Shown: positions 1 to 9,340, numbered from the stretch's first letter. The stretch: 43,455 bases of DNA from Chromatiales bacterium (GCA_026989455.1 JALSJH010000003.1:1-43455), one strand, 5' to 3'. A program made the numbers and translations. Notes: generated by a model not told the origin, from the letters alone.

Positions 1-27
1 ATTACATTTTTATAGCAGACAATCGAA

Positions 28-861
28 ATGAACTACCCAATACCACTCACATCACTTGTCGCCTTTATTGCACTCATGGTAAGTACTGCGGGCTGGGCTT
101 CAACCGCAAGCAGCAGTTGTTACCAACAACTCAACCTTGAGATGCCAGAAAACAACATCAACAGCGCCCTCTATATCTTCATCGATCAAACCATGCCGCT
201 CAACAGCCGTATGCGAAGCAACCTAAGCGCCCTACTCTCGACGCACCCTAAAAGTGGTGAGCAAGTTCGCGTCGCGCGCTTTTCACCCAATATCAAGGGG
301 CAATTTACTGAGCTTAGCTACGAAGGTTTTCTGGATAGCAAACCCAGCGAGGCGTATCTTTATCAACTAAAAGAGAGCCAGAAAGAGGCGCTTCAAACTT
401 GCATAAATAGACAAAAAATAGAAGCAAAACAATTGCTGATAAGGGCTGTTAAACGCGATTTAGAACTTATCAACACTCAGCTTCCACACACCAACCTACT
501 CTATGCGCTGAAACGCCTGAGTGAAACCGTATTAATAGATGACACGATTGACGACAAGACCGTTTTAATCGTCTCCGATGGGCTGGAAAATAGCGAAGTG
601 AGCAGCTTTTATCGTCGCCGCACCATTGCCACGATTAATAGCGAAAAAGAGATGTCGAAAGTGATTAAACACCAGCTACTGGCAGATTGGCACGGAGCCA
701 AGGTGTATATGTTTGGCCTCGGAAATATCAAAGATGAACGTAAGCAGGTCAAACCAAGCCAACTGGAATCATTGAAAAAGTTCTGGAACAGCTATTTCAC
801 CGCAGGGGGCGCAACAGTAAAAGAGCTGGGAACACCCGCACTACTCAGCCGTCAACTATAA
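28..861 (+). CDS. Secreted protein of unknown function, possible VWA-like fold
   Basis: The 277-residue product begins with a Sec-type signal peptide: polar N-terminus, hydrophobic stretch at residues 7-20 and probable cleavage after AGWA near residue 24. The mature part has a hydrophobic strand leading into FIDQT (D53), a charged helical middle with two Cys (C31, C124), and a second hydrophobic strand ending in VLIVSDGLEN (residues 179-188). This order, a strand ending in Asp followed later by a strand ending in SDG, recalls von Willebrand A domains. However, no clear DxSxS metal-binding motif is visible, so the assignment is only structural inference. No neighbouring gene explains its role. 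A small inverted-repeat element begins 7 bases after its stop codon. An expressed exported protein is likely; its function is unknown. Confidence 0.6.
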   Translation: MNYPIPLTSLVAFIALMVSTAGWASTASSSCYQQLNLEMPENNINSALYIFIDQTMPLNSRMRSNLSALLSTHPKSGEQVRVARFSPNIKGQFTELSYEGFLDSKPSEAYLYQLKESQKEALQTCINRQKIEAKQLLIRAVKRDLELINTQLPHTNLLYALKRLSETVLIDDTIDDKTVLIVSDGLENSEVSSFYRRRTIATINSEKEMSKVIKHQLLADWHGAKVYMFGLGNIKDERKQVKPSQLESLKKFWNSYFTAGGATVKELGTPALLSRQL

Positions 862-863
862 AG

Positions 864-954
864 CGGCACCCTAATCCGCAGATAGAAAAGCGAGATGATG
901 TGCAAGATATTGCTTGTGCAGCATACGTGGTTCTAACTGCGGATTAGGGCGGCA
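864..954. mobile_element. 81-bp MITE-like inverted-repeat element with 5-bp target duplication
   Basis: An 81-bp segment (869-949) has terminal inverted repeats of 19 bases that match at 18 positions: the left end begins CCCTAATCCGCAGATAG and the right end is its near complement ending GGATTAGGG. It is flanked on both sides by the same five bases, CGGCA (864-868 and 950-954), as expected for a target-site duplication. No coding capacity exists between the repeats. It is either a tiny non-autonomous transposon or, less likely, a chance hairpin serving as transcription stop for the upstream gene. I cannot name the transposase family. Confidence 0.6.
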
Positions 955-986
955 ATACCTTACCCTAGGAGATGGCAATAGCGTGC

Positions 987-1223
987 CTACTCTTCGAACC
1001 GCTTTTTTATGACAAAATGAAACACACCCTGCTGATCCCAACTTTCAAGCAGCTCATGCCCGGTGACTTTGCAAAAAGCCGGAAAGTCTTTTAAGGCACC
1101 CACATCCGTTACCGTAACGTGCATCACCTGCCCTGCGGCCAGCCTCGCTAATGCTTTTTTACTGCGCAAAATGGGCAGTGGGCATTGCAAGCCACACAGA
1201 TCGAGCTCTAAGTCATACGTCAC
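987..1223 (-). CDS. TusA-like sulfur carrier protein (sulfurtransferase)
   Basis: This 78-residue protein has the TusA/SirA signature near its N-terminus: CGLQCPLPILRSKKAL, with the CPxP cysteine at residue 14 and a second Cys at residue 10. The rest matches the small two-layer fold of the family, with a VTDVGALKDFPAFCKVTGHEL segment typical of it. In the family the CPxP cysteine carries persulfide sulfur, for tRNA thiolation, molybdopterin sulfuration or, in sulfur oxidisers, dissimilatory sulfur transfer. It stands alone here, so which role applies is open. The start is GTG; a GAGG Shine-Dalgarno eight bases upstream (1232-1235) supports it. It is divergent from the downstream protease gene. 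Confidence 0.85.
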   Translation of the reverse strand: MTYDLELDLCGLQCPLPILRSKKALARLAAGQVMHVTVTDVGALKDFPAFCKVTGHELLESWDQQGVFHFVIKKRFEE

Positions 1224-1355
1224 ACTGCTTACCTCACCACAAAGACTAAAACGCCCCCATTATACTGTTTAGAGAGGAACTTTCAGCCCATAATACCCTC
1301 TGATAATAGATGATAAATAGCGTTATACTGGGTTACACACCCTCAAAATTACTCG

Positions 1356-2801
1356 ATGCCATTAATGCCGATACTATTAATATTGCTGCTTTTTTCACTA
1401 CCCGCATGGGCTGATGGCACGTTAACAATCCCTGATATTGGCAATTCAGCCGACTCATCACTCTCACTAAAAGAGGAGCAGAGGCTGGGTGGTCAGTTTA
1501 TGCGCCAGACCCGAGGCAATGTCGATCTGCTCGACGACCCAGAAATAGAAGCCTATATTCAGTCACTTGGAGAACAGCTGGTCTCCTACCTAGATGAAGC
1601 ACCCTATCGTTACACTTTCTTCGTTGTCAATTCAGCACAAATTAACGCCTTTGCAGTACCCGGTGGTTATATTGGCATCAACGCCGGGCTTATTATCGCC
1701 GCCGACAATGAGAGTGAGTTAGCCTCCGTACTGGCCCATGAGATTGCCCACGTATCGCAACGCCATATCAGCCGTTCGATTGAAGGAAGCAGCGGTGCTA
1801 ATCTTGCCACCATCGCCTCGATTCTTGCCGCCATCGCACTCTCCAGCCAAGGGGGTGATGCAAGCCTTGCAGCATTAAGTGTCGGTATGGCCGCAGGGCA
1901 GCAGTCCCGTATCAACTATACCCGCACCCACGAGAAAGAGGCTGACCGCATCGGCATTCACCTTCTGGCGGGCGCTCAGTATGATCCCCAGGGTATGGCA
2001 CGTTTCTTTGAAAAACTTCACAAAGAGAGTCGCTACTATCAAACCGGTTTACCCGAAATATTAATGACGCACCCGGTCACCCTCAACCGTATTTCTGATG
2101 CTAAAAACAGAGCGGCCCAATATTCACAACGAGGCCAAGAGGGTATTGCAGACAAACCCGCCTTCCAATACTTTCGCGCCAAGGTGCGGGTATTGAACAG
2201 CATCAAGCAGCAACAACTCGAACAGCAGACACGCACGTTATTTAATCAACACCCCTTACCTGAGCTCGCCTACCAGCTCGCCTTGCTGGAGAATCACAAT
2301 GGCAAAGCGGCACAAGCTGAAATGCGGTTACGCAAACTTATCCAGCAGCAAGGGGAGCATTCATGGTTAACGCTAGCACTTGCAGAGAGCCTGCAACGAC
2401 AACAAAAAAACAACCAGGCACTCACGCTGTATAAACAAGCGCTACTGATCTACCCTGGCAATAAAGCATTAACACTCAACTATGCCGAACAGCTACTCAA
2501 GCAAAACGCAGCCGATGAAGCTTTCAACTTGTTAAAAGTATATCTACGCACCCATCATCAACTAACACCTAGGGTCTACCAACTCTATGCTCAAGCGGCA
2601 AGCCGGTTAGGCAATCGTGTTGACTCTTCATCGGCGCTAGCCGAATATTTCTATCTTCGCGGCCAGAGTATCGTTGCAGTGCAACATCTCGAAGAGGCGA
2701 TAAAGGCCGCCAAGGATCAACCCTATCGCCTGCCTAAGCTACAACAGCGAAGAGATGAAATTAAAAAAATCGCCCTAGGCGAACAGTCCGAAAAACACTA
2801 G
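1356..2801 (+). CDS. bepA: Periplasmic M48 zinc metalloprotease with TPR domain, BepA-like
   Basis: The 481-residue protein has an N-terminal signal peptide ending at PAWAD (about residue 20). An M48 peptidase domain carries HEIAH (H128, E129, H132) and a downstream HEKEADRIG segment whose Glu (E193) is the expected third zinc ligand. The C-terminal half (about 280-470) is rich in Ala/Leu helical repeats of the TPR type. This is the domain order of E. coli BepA (YfgC), which helps LptD and BAM assembly and degrades stalled outer-membrane proteins. Length and motifs are complete, so an active enzyme is expected. A 46-residue membrane peptide gene follows 19 bases downstream and is probably co-transcribed. 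Confidence 0.9.
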   Translation: MPLMPILLILLLFSLPAWADGTLTIPDIGNSADSSLSLKEEQRLGGQFMRQTRGNVDLLDDPEIEAYIQSLGEQLVSYLDEAPYRYTFFVVNSAQINAFAVPGGYIGINAGLIIAADNESELASVLAHEIAHVSQRHISRSIEGSSGANLATIASILAAIALSSQGGDASLAALSVGMAAGQQSRINYTRTHEKEADRIGIHLLAGAQYDPQGMARFFEKLHKESRYYQTGLPEILMTHPVTLNRISDAKNRAAQYSQRGQEGIADKPAFQYFRAKVRVLNSIKQQQLEQQTRTLFNQHPLPELAYQLALLENHNGKAAQAEMRLRKLIQQQGEHSWLTLALAESLQRQQKNNQALTLYKQALLIYPGNKALTLNYAEQLLKQNAADEAFNLLKVYLRTHHQLTPRVYQLYAQAASRLGNRVDSSSALAEYFYLRGQSIVAVQHLEEAIKAAKDQPYRLPKLQQRRDEIKKIALGEQSEKH

Positions 2802-2820
2802 AAAATTCTGGGGATAGCAC

Positions 2821-2961
2821 ATGTCAAACGAAGAAGAGATCTCACCAACAGAAAAGCTGGAGAAAGAGGGTGTCTCCTTTATCAAGATACTGGTCATTAG
2901 CAAGATCATTATCATCACCCTAGTCGGTGCAGTGGCGTGGTGGTGGTTAAAAGATATTTAG
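2821..2961 (+). CDS. Small single-pass membrane protein (46 residues), unknown
   Basis: A short reading frame starts 19 bases after bepA, preceded by a GGGGA Shine-Dalgarno-like stretch (about 2810-2814). It encodes an acidic N-terminus (MSNEEEISPTEKLEKEG), then a hydrophobic segment of about 20 residues around IIIITLVGAVAWWWL, and ends KDI. This is a plausible N-in single-pass inner-membrane peptide. The spacing and strand suggest an operon with bepA. I do not recognise a named family. It could also be a chance frame, but the charged-then-hydrophobic design and ribosome site argue for a real gene. Confidence 0.55.
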   Translation: MSNEEEISPTEKLEKEGVSFIKILVISKIIIITLVGAVAWWWLKDI

Positions 2962-3022
2962 CACTTCGAATCGGCCAAAATCAATTGGCCGTCACCTCGC
3001 ATGGGATAAAAAACATCCTCAA

Positions 3023-3180
3023 GGAAGCTCTGATTAAGTCATGAATGTTTTATGCTGGCTGAAATCGCCCTCATTTATCCCGAAAGTTGCACCAATAGAA
3101 CAACTATTACTGCGCATTTCAGAACAAATGAGAGCAACTTCCTCTCAGCCTAAATTCATCCAGACTTAATCAGAGATTCC
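3023..3180 (+). mobile_element. 158-bp palindromic MITE-like repeat, copy 1
   Basis: One of four near-identical 158-bp elements in the window. The ends are GGAAGCTCTGATTAAGTC and the complement of GGAATCTCTGATTAAGTC. The flanking bases are TCAA (3019-3022) and TTAA (3181-3184), close to a 4-bp target duplication. The two halves are imperfect reverse complements, so the transcript could fold into one long hairpin. It carries no reading frame for a protein. It lies between the bepA unit and the hemerythrin promoter and fills much of the 362-base gene-free stretch 2962-3323. Confidence 0.8.
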
Positions 3181-3208
3181 TTAATCGTGCGTATTTAAAT
3201 CTTATGAA

Positions 3209-3250
3209 TTGACTTCGATCAATAGATACCGCTTAATCAGAGGGTATACT
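3209..3250 (+). promoter_or_regulatory. FNR/Anr-type class II promoter for hemerythrin gene
   Basis: TTGACTTCGATCAA (3209-3222) matches the FNR/Anr consensus TTGAT-N4-ATCAA at 9 of 10 positions. A good -10 hexamer, TATACT, lies at 3245-3250. A start of transcription about seven bases further on would put the centre of the box at about -41.5, the classical position for FNR class II activation. The spacing is seen directly; oxygen-dependent control is inferred from the family and suits an oxygen-binding protein. A CRP/FNR relative such as Dnr could use the same site. Confidence 0.65.
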
Positions 3251-3323
3251 TTAATTTCACTCTATGCAGCATTGAAATATAAAGTAAAACTCACTGACCA
3301 AACTGGCACAAGAGGGTATAGAT

Positions 3324-3752
3324 ATGATTGATTTTAATGAGGTGCCCAAGGTCGCTGTAGATTTCATGAATGAAGATCATGAAGAGGCAACCCATATCAC
3401 CAACTCGCTACAAACACTGGTGGGGGCTGCTGACAATGGCGAGGTTAATCCGCAGGGTATCAGCGATACCCTAGAGGAGCTTCTTACCCACTGTCGGGAA
3501 CACTTCGCCCGCGAAGAGGCGCAGATGCAGAAGATAAACTTCCCCCCGTATCACATCCATCAGAGTGAACATCAACGAGTATTAGATGAGATGACGCAAG
3601 TGCTTGAAAACTGGCGCAAACACGAAGAGATTGCCACGCTAAAACAGTACACACTCGAGATTCTTCCCGAGTGGTTTGTAAGTCATATTGAGAGTATGGA
3701 TAGCGTGACAGCGATGTTTATCGCACGTGCCGGTGGGCCGTTCGAGTTATAA
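3324..3752 (+). CDS. Bacteriohemerythrin (non-haem di-iron oxygen-binding protein)
   Basis: The 142-residue protein has the hemerythrin ligand pattern: H19/H24 in the first helix, H60xxxE64, H79xxxH83 and H121xxxxD126. It is a single-domain, soluble protein with no signal or sensor module. Such proteins bind O2 reversibly at a di-iron centre and are thought to store, deliver or sense oxygen in micro-oxic bacteria. The start is ATG with GAGG about nine bases upstream. Upstream lies an FNR/Anr-type promoter, so expression probably rises when oxygen is low. The gene is monocistronic; it converges with the repeat-protein gene and is followed by two small hairpins. Confidence 0.9.
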   Translation: MIDFNEVPKVAVDFMNEDHEEATHITNSLQTLVGAADNGEVNPQGISDTLEELLTHCREHFAREEAQMQKINFPPYHIHQSEHQRVLDEMTQVLENWRKHEEIATLKQYTLEILPEWFVSHIESMDSVTAMFIARAGGPFEL

Positions 3753-3799
3753 CTGCTGCCAGAATAGCAGTATCACCCGCAATGTGACCACGCGGGTGA
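3752..3799. terminator. Two hairpins between convergent genes
   Basis: Immediately after the hemerythrin stop there is a 6-bp stem (ACTGCT/AGCAGT, 3752-3771), then an 8-bp stem TCACCCGC/GCGGGTGA (3773-3799) with an 11-base loop. Neither is followed by a clear T run, so intrinsic termination is uncertain; they may slow or protect transcript ends of the convergent pair. Confidence 0.4.
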
Positions 3800-3812
3800 A
3801 TCTCTCGGCTAT

Positions 3813-4307
3813 CTATATACTGTTTGCTGAATCACTCATATCACCATCACTTTTCTCGGATTTATCTTTATCACAAGGCTCATCACCTGCAGCAGCAGCG
3901 GCGGCCTTTTTGTCGCATGGCTCATCACCTGCAACAGCGGCAGATTTTTTGTCGCATGGCTCATCACCTGCAGCAGCGGCGGCCTTTTTGTCACATGGCT
4001 CATCGCCTGCAGCAGCGGCGGCTTTTTTATCGCATGGCTCATCGCCTGCAGCAGCGGCGGCTTTTTTATCGCATGGCTCATCGCCTGCAGCAGCGGCGGC
4101 CTTTTTGTCGCATGGCTCATCACCTGCAGCAGCGGCGGCCTTTTTGTCGCATGGCTCTTTACCCGACTCTTCTCCACCTTGGCGGTCATCTGACTCACTC
4201 GAGTTATGGTAATCACTCTTTTCGTCTGGCTCTGCCATGCTCAACAGGGGCCAAGCCGATAAACCCAAAACCGCCAATAGAGCTACTAATTTCATTGGAA
4301 TACGCAT
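3813..4307 (-). CDS. Exported low-complexity protein with PCDKKAAAAAGDE repeats
   Basis: The 164-residue product has a signal peptide (MRIPMKLVALLAVLGLSAWP, cleavage near LLSMA-EP). An acidic linker follows, then seven tandem 13-residue units of the form PCDKKAAAAAGDE (one unit has 14 residues, one reads KKSAAVA), an eighth partial unit and an acidic Ser/Asp tail. Each unit has one Cys, so the mature protein carries eight evenly spaced cysteines. A GGA-type ribosome site lies nine bases before the ATG. Function is unknown. The spacing could suit metal or thiol binding or a disulfide-linked envelope polymer, but that is speculation. Because the repeat is a multiple of three bases, long overlapping frames on both strands are artefacts. 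It is divergent from the 262-residue unknown gene. Confidence 0.65.
   Translation of the reverse strand: MRIPMKLVALLAVLGLSAWPLLSMAEPDEKSDYHNSSESDDRQGGEESGKEPCDKKAAAAAGDEPCDKKAAAAAGDEPCDKKAAAAAGDEPCDKKAAAAAGDEPCDKKAAAAAGDEPCDKKSAAVAGDEPCDKKAAAAAAGDEPCDKDKSEKSDGDMSDSANSI
3874..4149. repeat. Tandem array of seven 39-bp units (one 42 bp)
   Basis: Seven head-to-tail copies fill 276 bases: six of 39 bp and one of 42 bp, the latter with an extra GCA. They differ by few bases. On the minus strand they encode the PCDKKAAAAAGDE units. High identity between copies suggests recent expansion by slippage or unequal recombination, so copy number probably varies between strains. Confidence 0.95.
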
Positions 4308-4438
4308 TCAAACTGATCCTTTTTTATCATTCAGAAGAGATATAAACCATTCACTTGCCAAGTACAATAGTCACACCACAAGAAAGTGGTTAAGATTGCC
4401 TCTCTATTATTAATAGCCAACCGGAGTACGACCTCAAA

Positions 4439-5227
4439 ATGTTCGGTCTGTTCAAAAGAAAAAGCCTGCTCGATGAAGGCACCACCCAATGGCTCTTTGA
4501 TAGCTTCAATTGGGCACTGGATAATTTTGATGCACAACTGTTTCAGCAGCAGACACCACTGGTGTTGGCTAACGATCAATTTTTCCCAGACAGAGCCACC
4601 TCACCAGATGAAACAGCCAATGCACTACTGCAGCGAGTGCTGGAATATAGCGCAATGCAACAGTGGCCTTGCCGGGCACGCCCCGCCACCCCTCAGGACG
4701 ACATTGCCCCGACCCCTCACATCCAGATCAAAAACGCACTGCGCGGCCCCAATGCACAGATCAGCGTTGAAGGTGATGGTTGGATTGATATCCCCTACAA
4801 CCCACAGGCGTTACGCCAGCCGGATGCACTGATCGCCGCACTGGCACAAAATCTTGCAGTACTACTTGGACGTGCCATTCCGACACCACCACCCGGCGGT
4901 GAAGAGCTGCGGGCACCAGCCACCGACCTACTCACTATTTTTCTCGGCTTTGGGCTTTTCATTACCAACAACGCCTTTAATATTCAACGGGGTGGTTGTG
5001 GTAGCTGCCGCCCTTCGTCCGTTCAGCTAATGGGGGAGCTAACAGAAGAGCAGATGTGTTATGCCCTTGCAATATTTTGCCATCTAAAGGAAATTGATAA
5101 CCGAGAGCTACTCCCCCACCTAAAAAAGAGCCTGCACAAGCTGTTTAAGCAAGCACGAAAAGAGATTCTGCATCAACCCCATGAGTTAGCCCGCTTGACC
5201 AAAAATAGAGCGCGCCTTGAGAGATAA
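4439..5227 (+). CDS. Conserved-looking protein of unknown function
   Basis: The 262-residue protein starts MFGLFKRKSLLDE and has no signal peptide. The middle shows TDLLTIFLGFGLFITNNAFN (residues about 160-180), immediately followed by RGGCGSCRPSS, with two cysteines spaced CxxC. The C-terminal third is helical and Lys/Arg/Leu rich (HLKKSLHKLFKQARKE). The CGSC pair beside a hydrophobic segment could bind a metal or be redox active, but I do not recognise the family and assign no reaction. A GGAG lies 12 bases before the ATG, a little far. It is divergent from the exported repeat protein and followed by a long spacer before the EF-G gene. Confidence 0.6.
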   Translation: MFGLFKRKSLLDEGTTQWLFDSFNWALDNFDAQLFQQQTPLVLANDQFFPDRATSPDETANALLQRVLEYSAMQQWPCRARPATPQDDIAPTPHIQIKNALRGPNAQISVEGDGWIDIPYNPQALRQPDALIAALAQNLAVLLGRAIPTPPPGGEELRAPATDLLTIFLGFGLFITNNAFNIQRGGCGSCRPSSVQLMGELTEEQMCYALAIFCHLKEIDNRELLPHLKKSLHKLFKQARKEILHQPHELARLTKNRARLER

Positions 5228-5602
5228 TCAAAGGCTTCATGTGCTGGTCACCATGGAGAGCAAAGCGGGGGCGATCAATCCACCTCATAAATGATGTGTA
5301 TCAACAGTAGGCACTTTGGGCTAGATAGTGGTTGAGCTTCTGTAGAGCCAAGGCTCTGTACAGTATAGCTGTTTCTAATACAGGGATTAAGGGGAGATGA
5401 AAAAAGAGGGATTCCACAGGCTTTGTGGTATGATACGCGCCTAACGCATATCGCATGCGTTCAAGGGTGGCTATTTCGAGAAAATTTAGAGCATTTTTTG
5501 GTCATTTATGTATGGCTGAAAAGAGCAATCGCCCTGGTTCGCAGGTTCTCAAGGGTTTGAGAGCCGATAAAGTATCCTAAGCTTAACATTTAGAGTGCAA
5601 AC
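5228..5602 (+). other. 375-base leader/intergenic region before EF-G with hairpins
   Basis: No gene or tRNA is visible here. It contains AGAGCC-AA-GGCTCT near 5343-5356, a perfect 7-bp inverted repeat AACGCAT/ATGCGTT (5444-5462), and a stem GGTTCTCAA/TTTGAGAGCC at about 5541-5562, 40 bases before the EF-G start. TATGAT at 5430-5435 could be a -10 hexamer but lacks a good -35. The hairpins could form a regulatory leader; this is not proven. Confidence 0.35.
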
Positions 5603-7687
<2,085 letters not shown>

Positions 7688-7711
7688 CCGCCTTTTCTAG
7701 CAGCGACACTA

Positions 7712-7745
7712 AAAAGCCGGGATCGTGAGATCCCGGCTTTTTTTG
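7712..7745. terminator. Strong bidirectional intrinsic terminator
   Basis: A 13-bp perfect stem (AAAAGCCGGGATC, loop GTGA, GATCCCGGCTTTT) is followed by further T residues. It is preceded by a run of A, so it can stop transcription both from the EF-G gene on the plus strand and from the convergent ComFB-like gene. Confidence 0.92.
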
Positions 7746-7758
7746 TTATTTAGCCCAG

Positions 7759-8031
7759 CTACTCTTCCCTTGGATGGCTTTTAACAAATTGCATCGCCTT
7801 CTGAATCGCAATAATAACCTTCTCACTCATCTCACTTTGCTCTTTTTCAGAGACATAAAACAACGCATCCACATCATGCTTGATGTAGCGCGGGGGAAGT
7901 GAGTTAAGGGCGATACAGGCAATATCATCCGCCTCATCCTCATTGAGAGTGCTACCGGCCTCCCCTGTTAAGGTACTCAGCTGCTCTTGAACCAATCTTT
8001 CATAATGGTTGTGTATGGATTCAAACGACAT
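7759..8031 (-). CDS. ComFB-like small protein
   Basis: The 90-residue protein carries the ComFB family pattern: an N-terminal helix (SIHNHYERLVQEQL), a D/E-rich middle (NEDEADDIACIALNSLPP) and RYIKHDVDALFY. ComFB-like domains occur in competence operons and as small stand-alone proteins in Proteobacteria and Cyanobacteria, some of which bind cyclic dinucleotides; no reaction is established here. I chose the ATG at 8031 because GGAGAG lies six bases upstream; earlier in-frame ATG (8043) and GTG (8052) lack a good site. It neighbours flagellar genes but is divergent from flgA, so a link to motility is only suggestive. Confidence 0.75.
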   Translation of the reverse strand: MSFESIHNHYERLVQEQLSTLTGEAGSTLNEDEADDIACIALNSLPPRYIKHDVDALFYVSEKEQSEMSEKVIIAIQKAMQFVKSHPREE

Positions 8032-8230
8032 ATCTCTCTCCATTGTTGACACAGTGATGTCAAAAAACAGTTATTTGATGTGGAAGGCTCATAGTTTTAC
8101 CCGACTGAAATCACCCCCAAAGCTTAATTCTTACAGATCAACTCTACCAGACAAGTTATAGTCGATATGGGCATATATTTTGCATTAAAATCTATAGGCA
8201 TCAATATCATTGAGTGACTATAGAATAGAC

Positions 8231-8932
8231 ATGGCACACCTGAAAAACATACTCTTTTTTGTATTACTGCTCTCAACCGGAGATGCCTTTGCTCAGCAAT
8301 ACCAAGCGCATTCTGAAATAGAGCAGGCTGTTCGCGACTATGTCGAAAGCCAGCTAAACACTCCGGTTAATTCAAACAGTGAAATAACTTTGGATAGACT
8401 TAACAATCGGCTCAAATTGTCACAATGTGAGGAACCTCTAGAGATTTTTTCTCTCAACCCATTTAACCCCACCGGGCGTAACAATATTGGTGTACGTTGC
8501 CACGCTCCTCGATTCTGGAAAGTGTTCATCCCGGTGACGATTACTTTTTATTCAACGGTGGTGGTGGCCAATAGACCACTCCACCGTGGCACCACCCTAA
8601 CAGCCGATGATCTGCGACTTGATCGCCGCCAAATCGCCAACCACCTTGGGGGTTACTTCACCTCAATCGAGGAGGTCATTGGCCGTGATGTACGCCGCTC
8701 AATCCGTATGGGCAACATCGTCCAGCAGAACGCAACTGATGCCGAAAAAGTAATCAAAAAAGGCGAGCAGATTACACTGCGCTCGGGCAACAGCCGATTT
8801 AGTGTCGTTACCTCTGGAAAAGCGCTGAGCAATGGCGCACTGGGTGATATTATTAGGGTTAAAAATAGCAAGTCTGAACGCATTGTAGAGGGCACCGTGG
8901 TTGCACCAGGTGTCGTCAAGATACATAATTGA
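8231..8932 (+). CDS. flgA: Flagellar P-ring assembly chaperone FlgA
   Basis: The 233-residue protein has a signal peptide (hydrophobic core LFFVLLL, cleavage near DAFA-QQ), an N-terminal region with the conserved Cys pair (SQCEEPLE and GVRCHAP) and a C-terminal SAF/FlgA domain (RPLHRGTTLTADDLRLDRR, GRDVRRSIRMGNIV, and the end VEGTVVAPGVV). FlgA acts in the periplasm to help FlgI assemble the flagellar P ring. I placed the start at ATG 8231, which gives a clean signal peptide; a TTG at 8210 would add a charged tail and has no ribosome site. flgM and flgN follow on the same strand, the usual order in gammaproteobacteria. Confidence 0.9.
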   Translation: MAHLKNILFFVLLLSTGDAFAQQYQAHSEIEQAVRDYVESQLNTPVNSNSEITLDRLNNRLKLSQCEEPLEIFSLNPFNPTGRNNIGVRCHAPRFWKVFIPVTITFYSTVVVANRPLHRGTTLTADDLRLDRRQIANHLGGYFTSIEEVIGRDVRRSIRMGNIVQQNATDAEKVIKKGEQITLRSGNSRFSVVTSGKALSNGALGDIIRVKNSKSERIVEGTVVAPGVVKIHN

Positions 8933-8952
8933 GCAATAATTTCTAATAAAAC

Positions 8953-8980
8953 TAAAGTATTTTAAAACGCTGGACGCTAG
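8953..8980 (+). promoter_or_regulatory. Possible FliA (sigma-28) promoter for flgM
   Basis: TAAAGTAT (8953-8960) resembles the -35 TAAAGTTT, and GACGCTAG (8973-8980) shares five of eight bases with the -10 GCCGATAA, with a 12-base spacer instead of 11. flgM is commonly read from a FliA promoter, but the match is imperfect. Confidence 0.3.
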
Positions 8981-9010
8981 TGGCGTATGTGGTGAAAAGG
9001 AGTAACTGTG

Positions 9011-9334
9011 ATGGCTATTGATATTAACGGGTTTGGTGCAGGTCACCAGGTTCAGGCAAACAATGAAAACTCTCAAGTCAGCGTTGGCCGCAGCGAGCCA
9101 ACGGTGGCTCAAGAAGAGACTGGTGGCTCTTCCACAACAGACACTGTCAGCCTGACTGACACCGCAGCACAGCTGCAGAAGCTGGAAAACAGCCTCGCAG
9201 CGCTGCCAGTAGCTGATACCGCGCGGGTTGAGAGCATTAAACAAGCGCTTAACGAGGGTACCTTTAACATGGACAACCGGGTAACGGCAGAAAAAATGAT
9301 GGGTATGGAGAGCGCACTTAACAGTGCGTCGTAA
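9011..9334 (+). CDS. flgM: Anti-sigma-28 factor FlgM
   Basis: The 107-residue protein has the FlgM layout: a short N-terminus with INGFG, a disordered polar middle, and a C-terminal helical FliA-binding part (TDTVSLTDTAAQLQKLE, then VADTARVESIKQALNEGTF and a closing helix with NRVTAEKMM). FlgM holds FliA inactive until it is exported through the completed hook-basal body. The ATG at 9011 is preceded by AAGGAG at a good distance of eight bases; a GTG three bases earlier is less well placed. The gene lies between flgA and flgN. Confidence 0.92.
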   Translation: MAIDINGFGAGHQVQANNENSQVSVGRSEPTVAQEETGGSSTTDTVSLTDTAAQLQKLENSLAALPVADTARVESIKQALNEGTFNMDNRVTAEKMMGMESALNSAS

Positions 9335-9340
9335 GTTATA

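Noticed and set aside
3874-4149. Possible CRISPR array
   Set aside because: The units are head-to-tail with no spacers and encode a peptide repeat.
3727-4345. Long overlapping reading frames in other frames through the 39-bp repeat (for example 3727-4212, 3824-4345 and 3836-4216)
   Set aside because: A repeat length divisible by three keeps every frame open. Only the minus-strand 3813-4307 frame has a signal peptide and a ribosome site.
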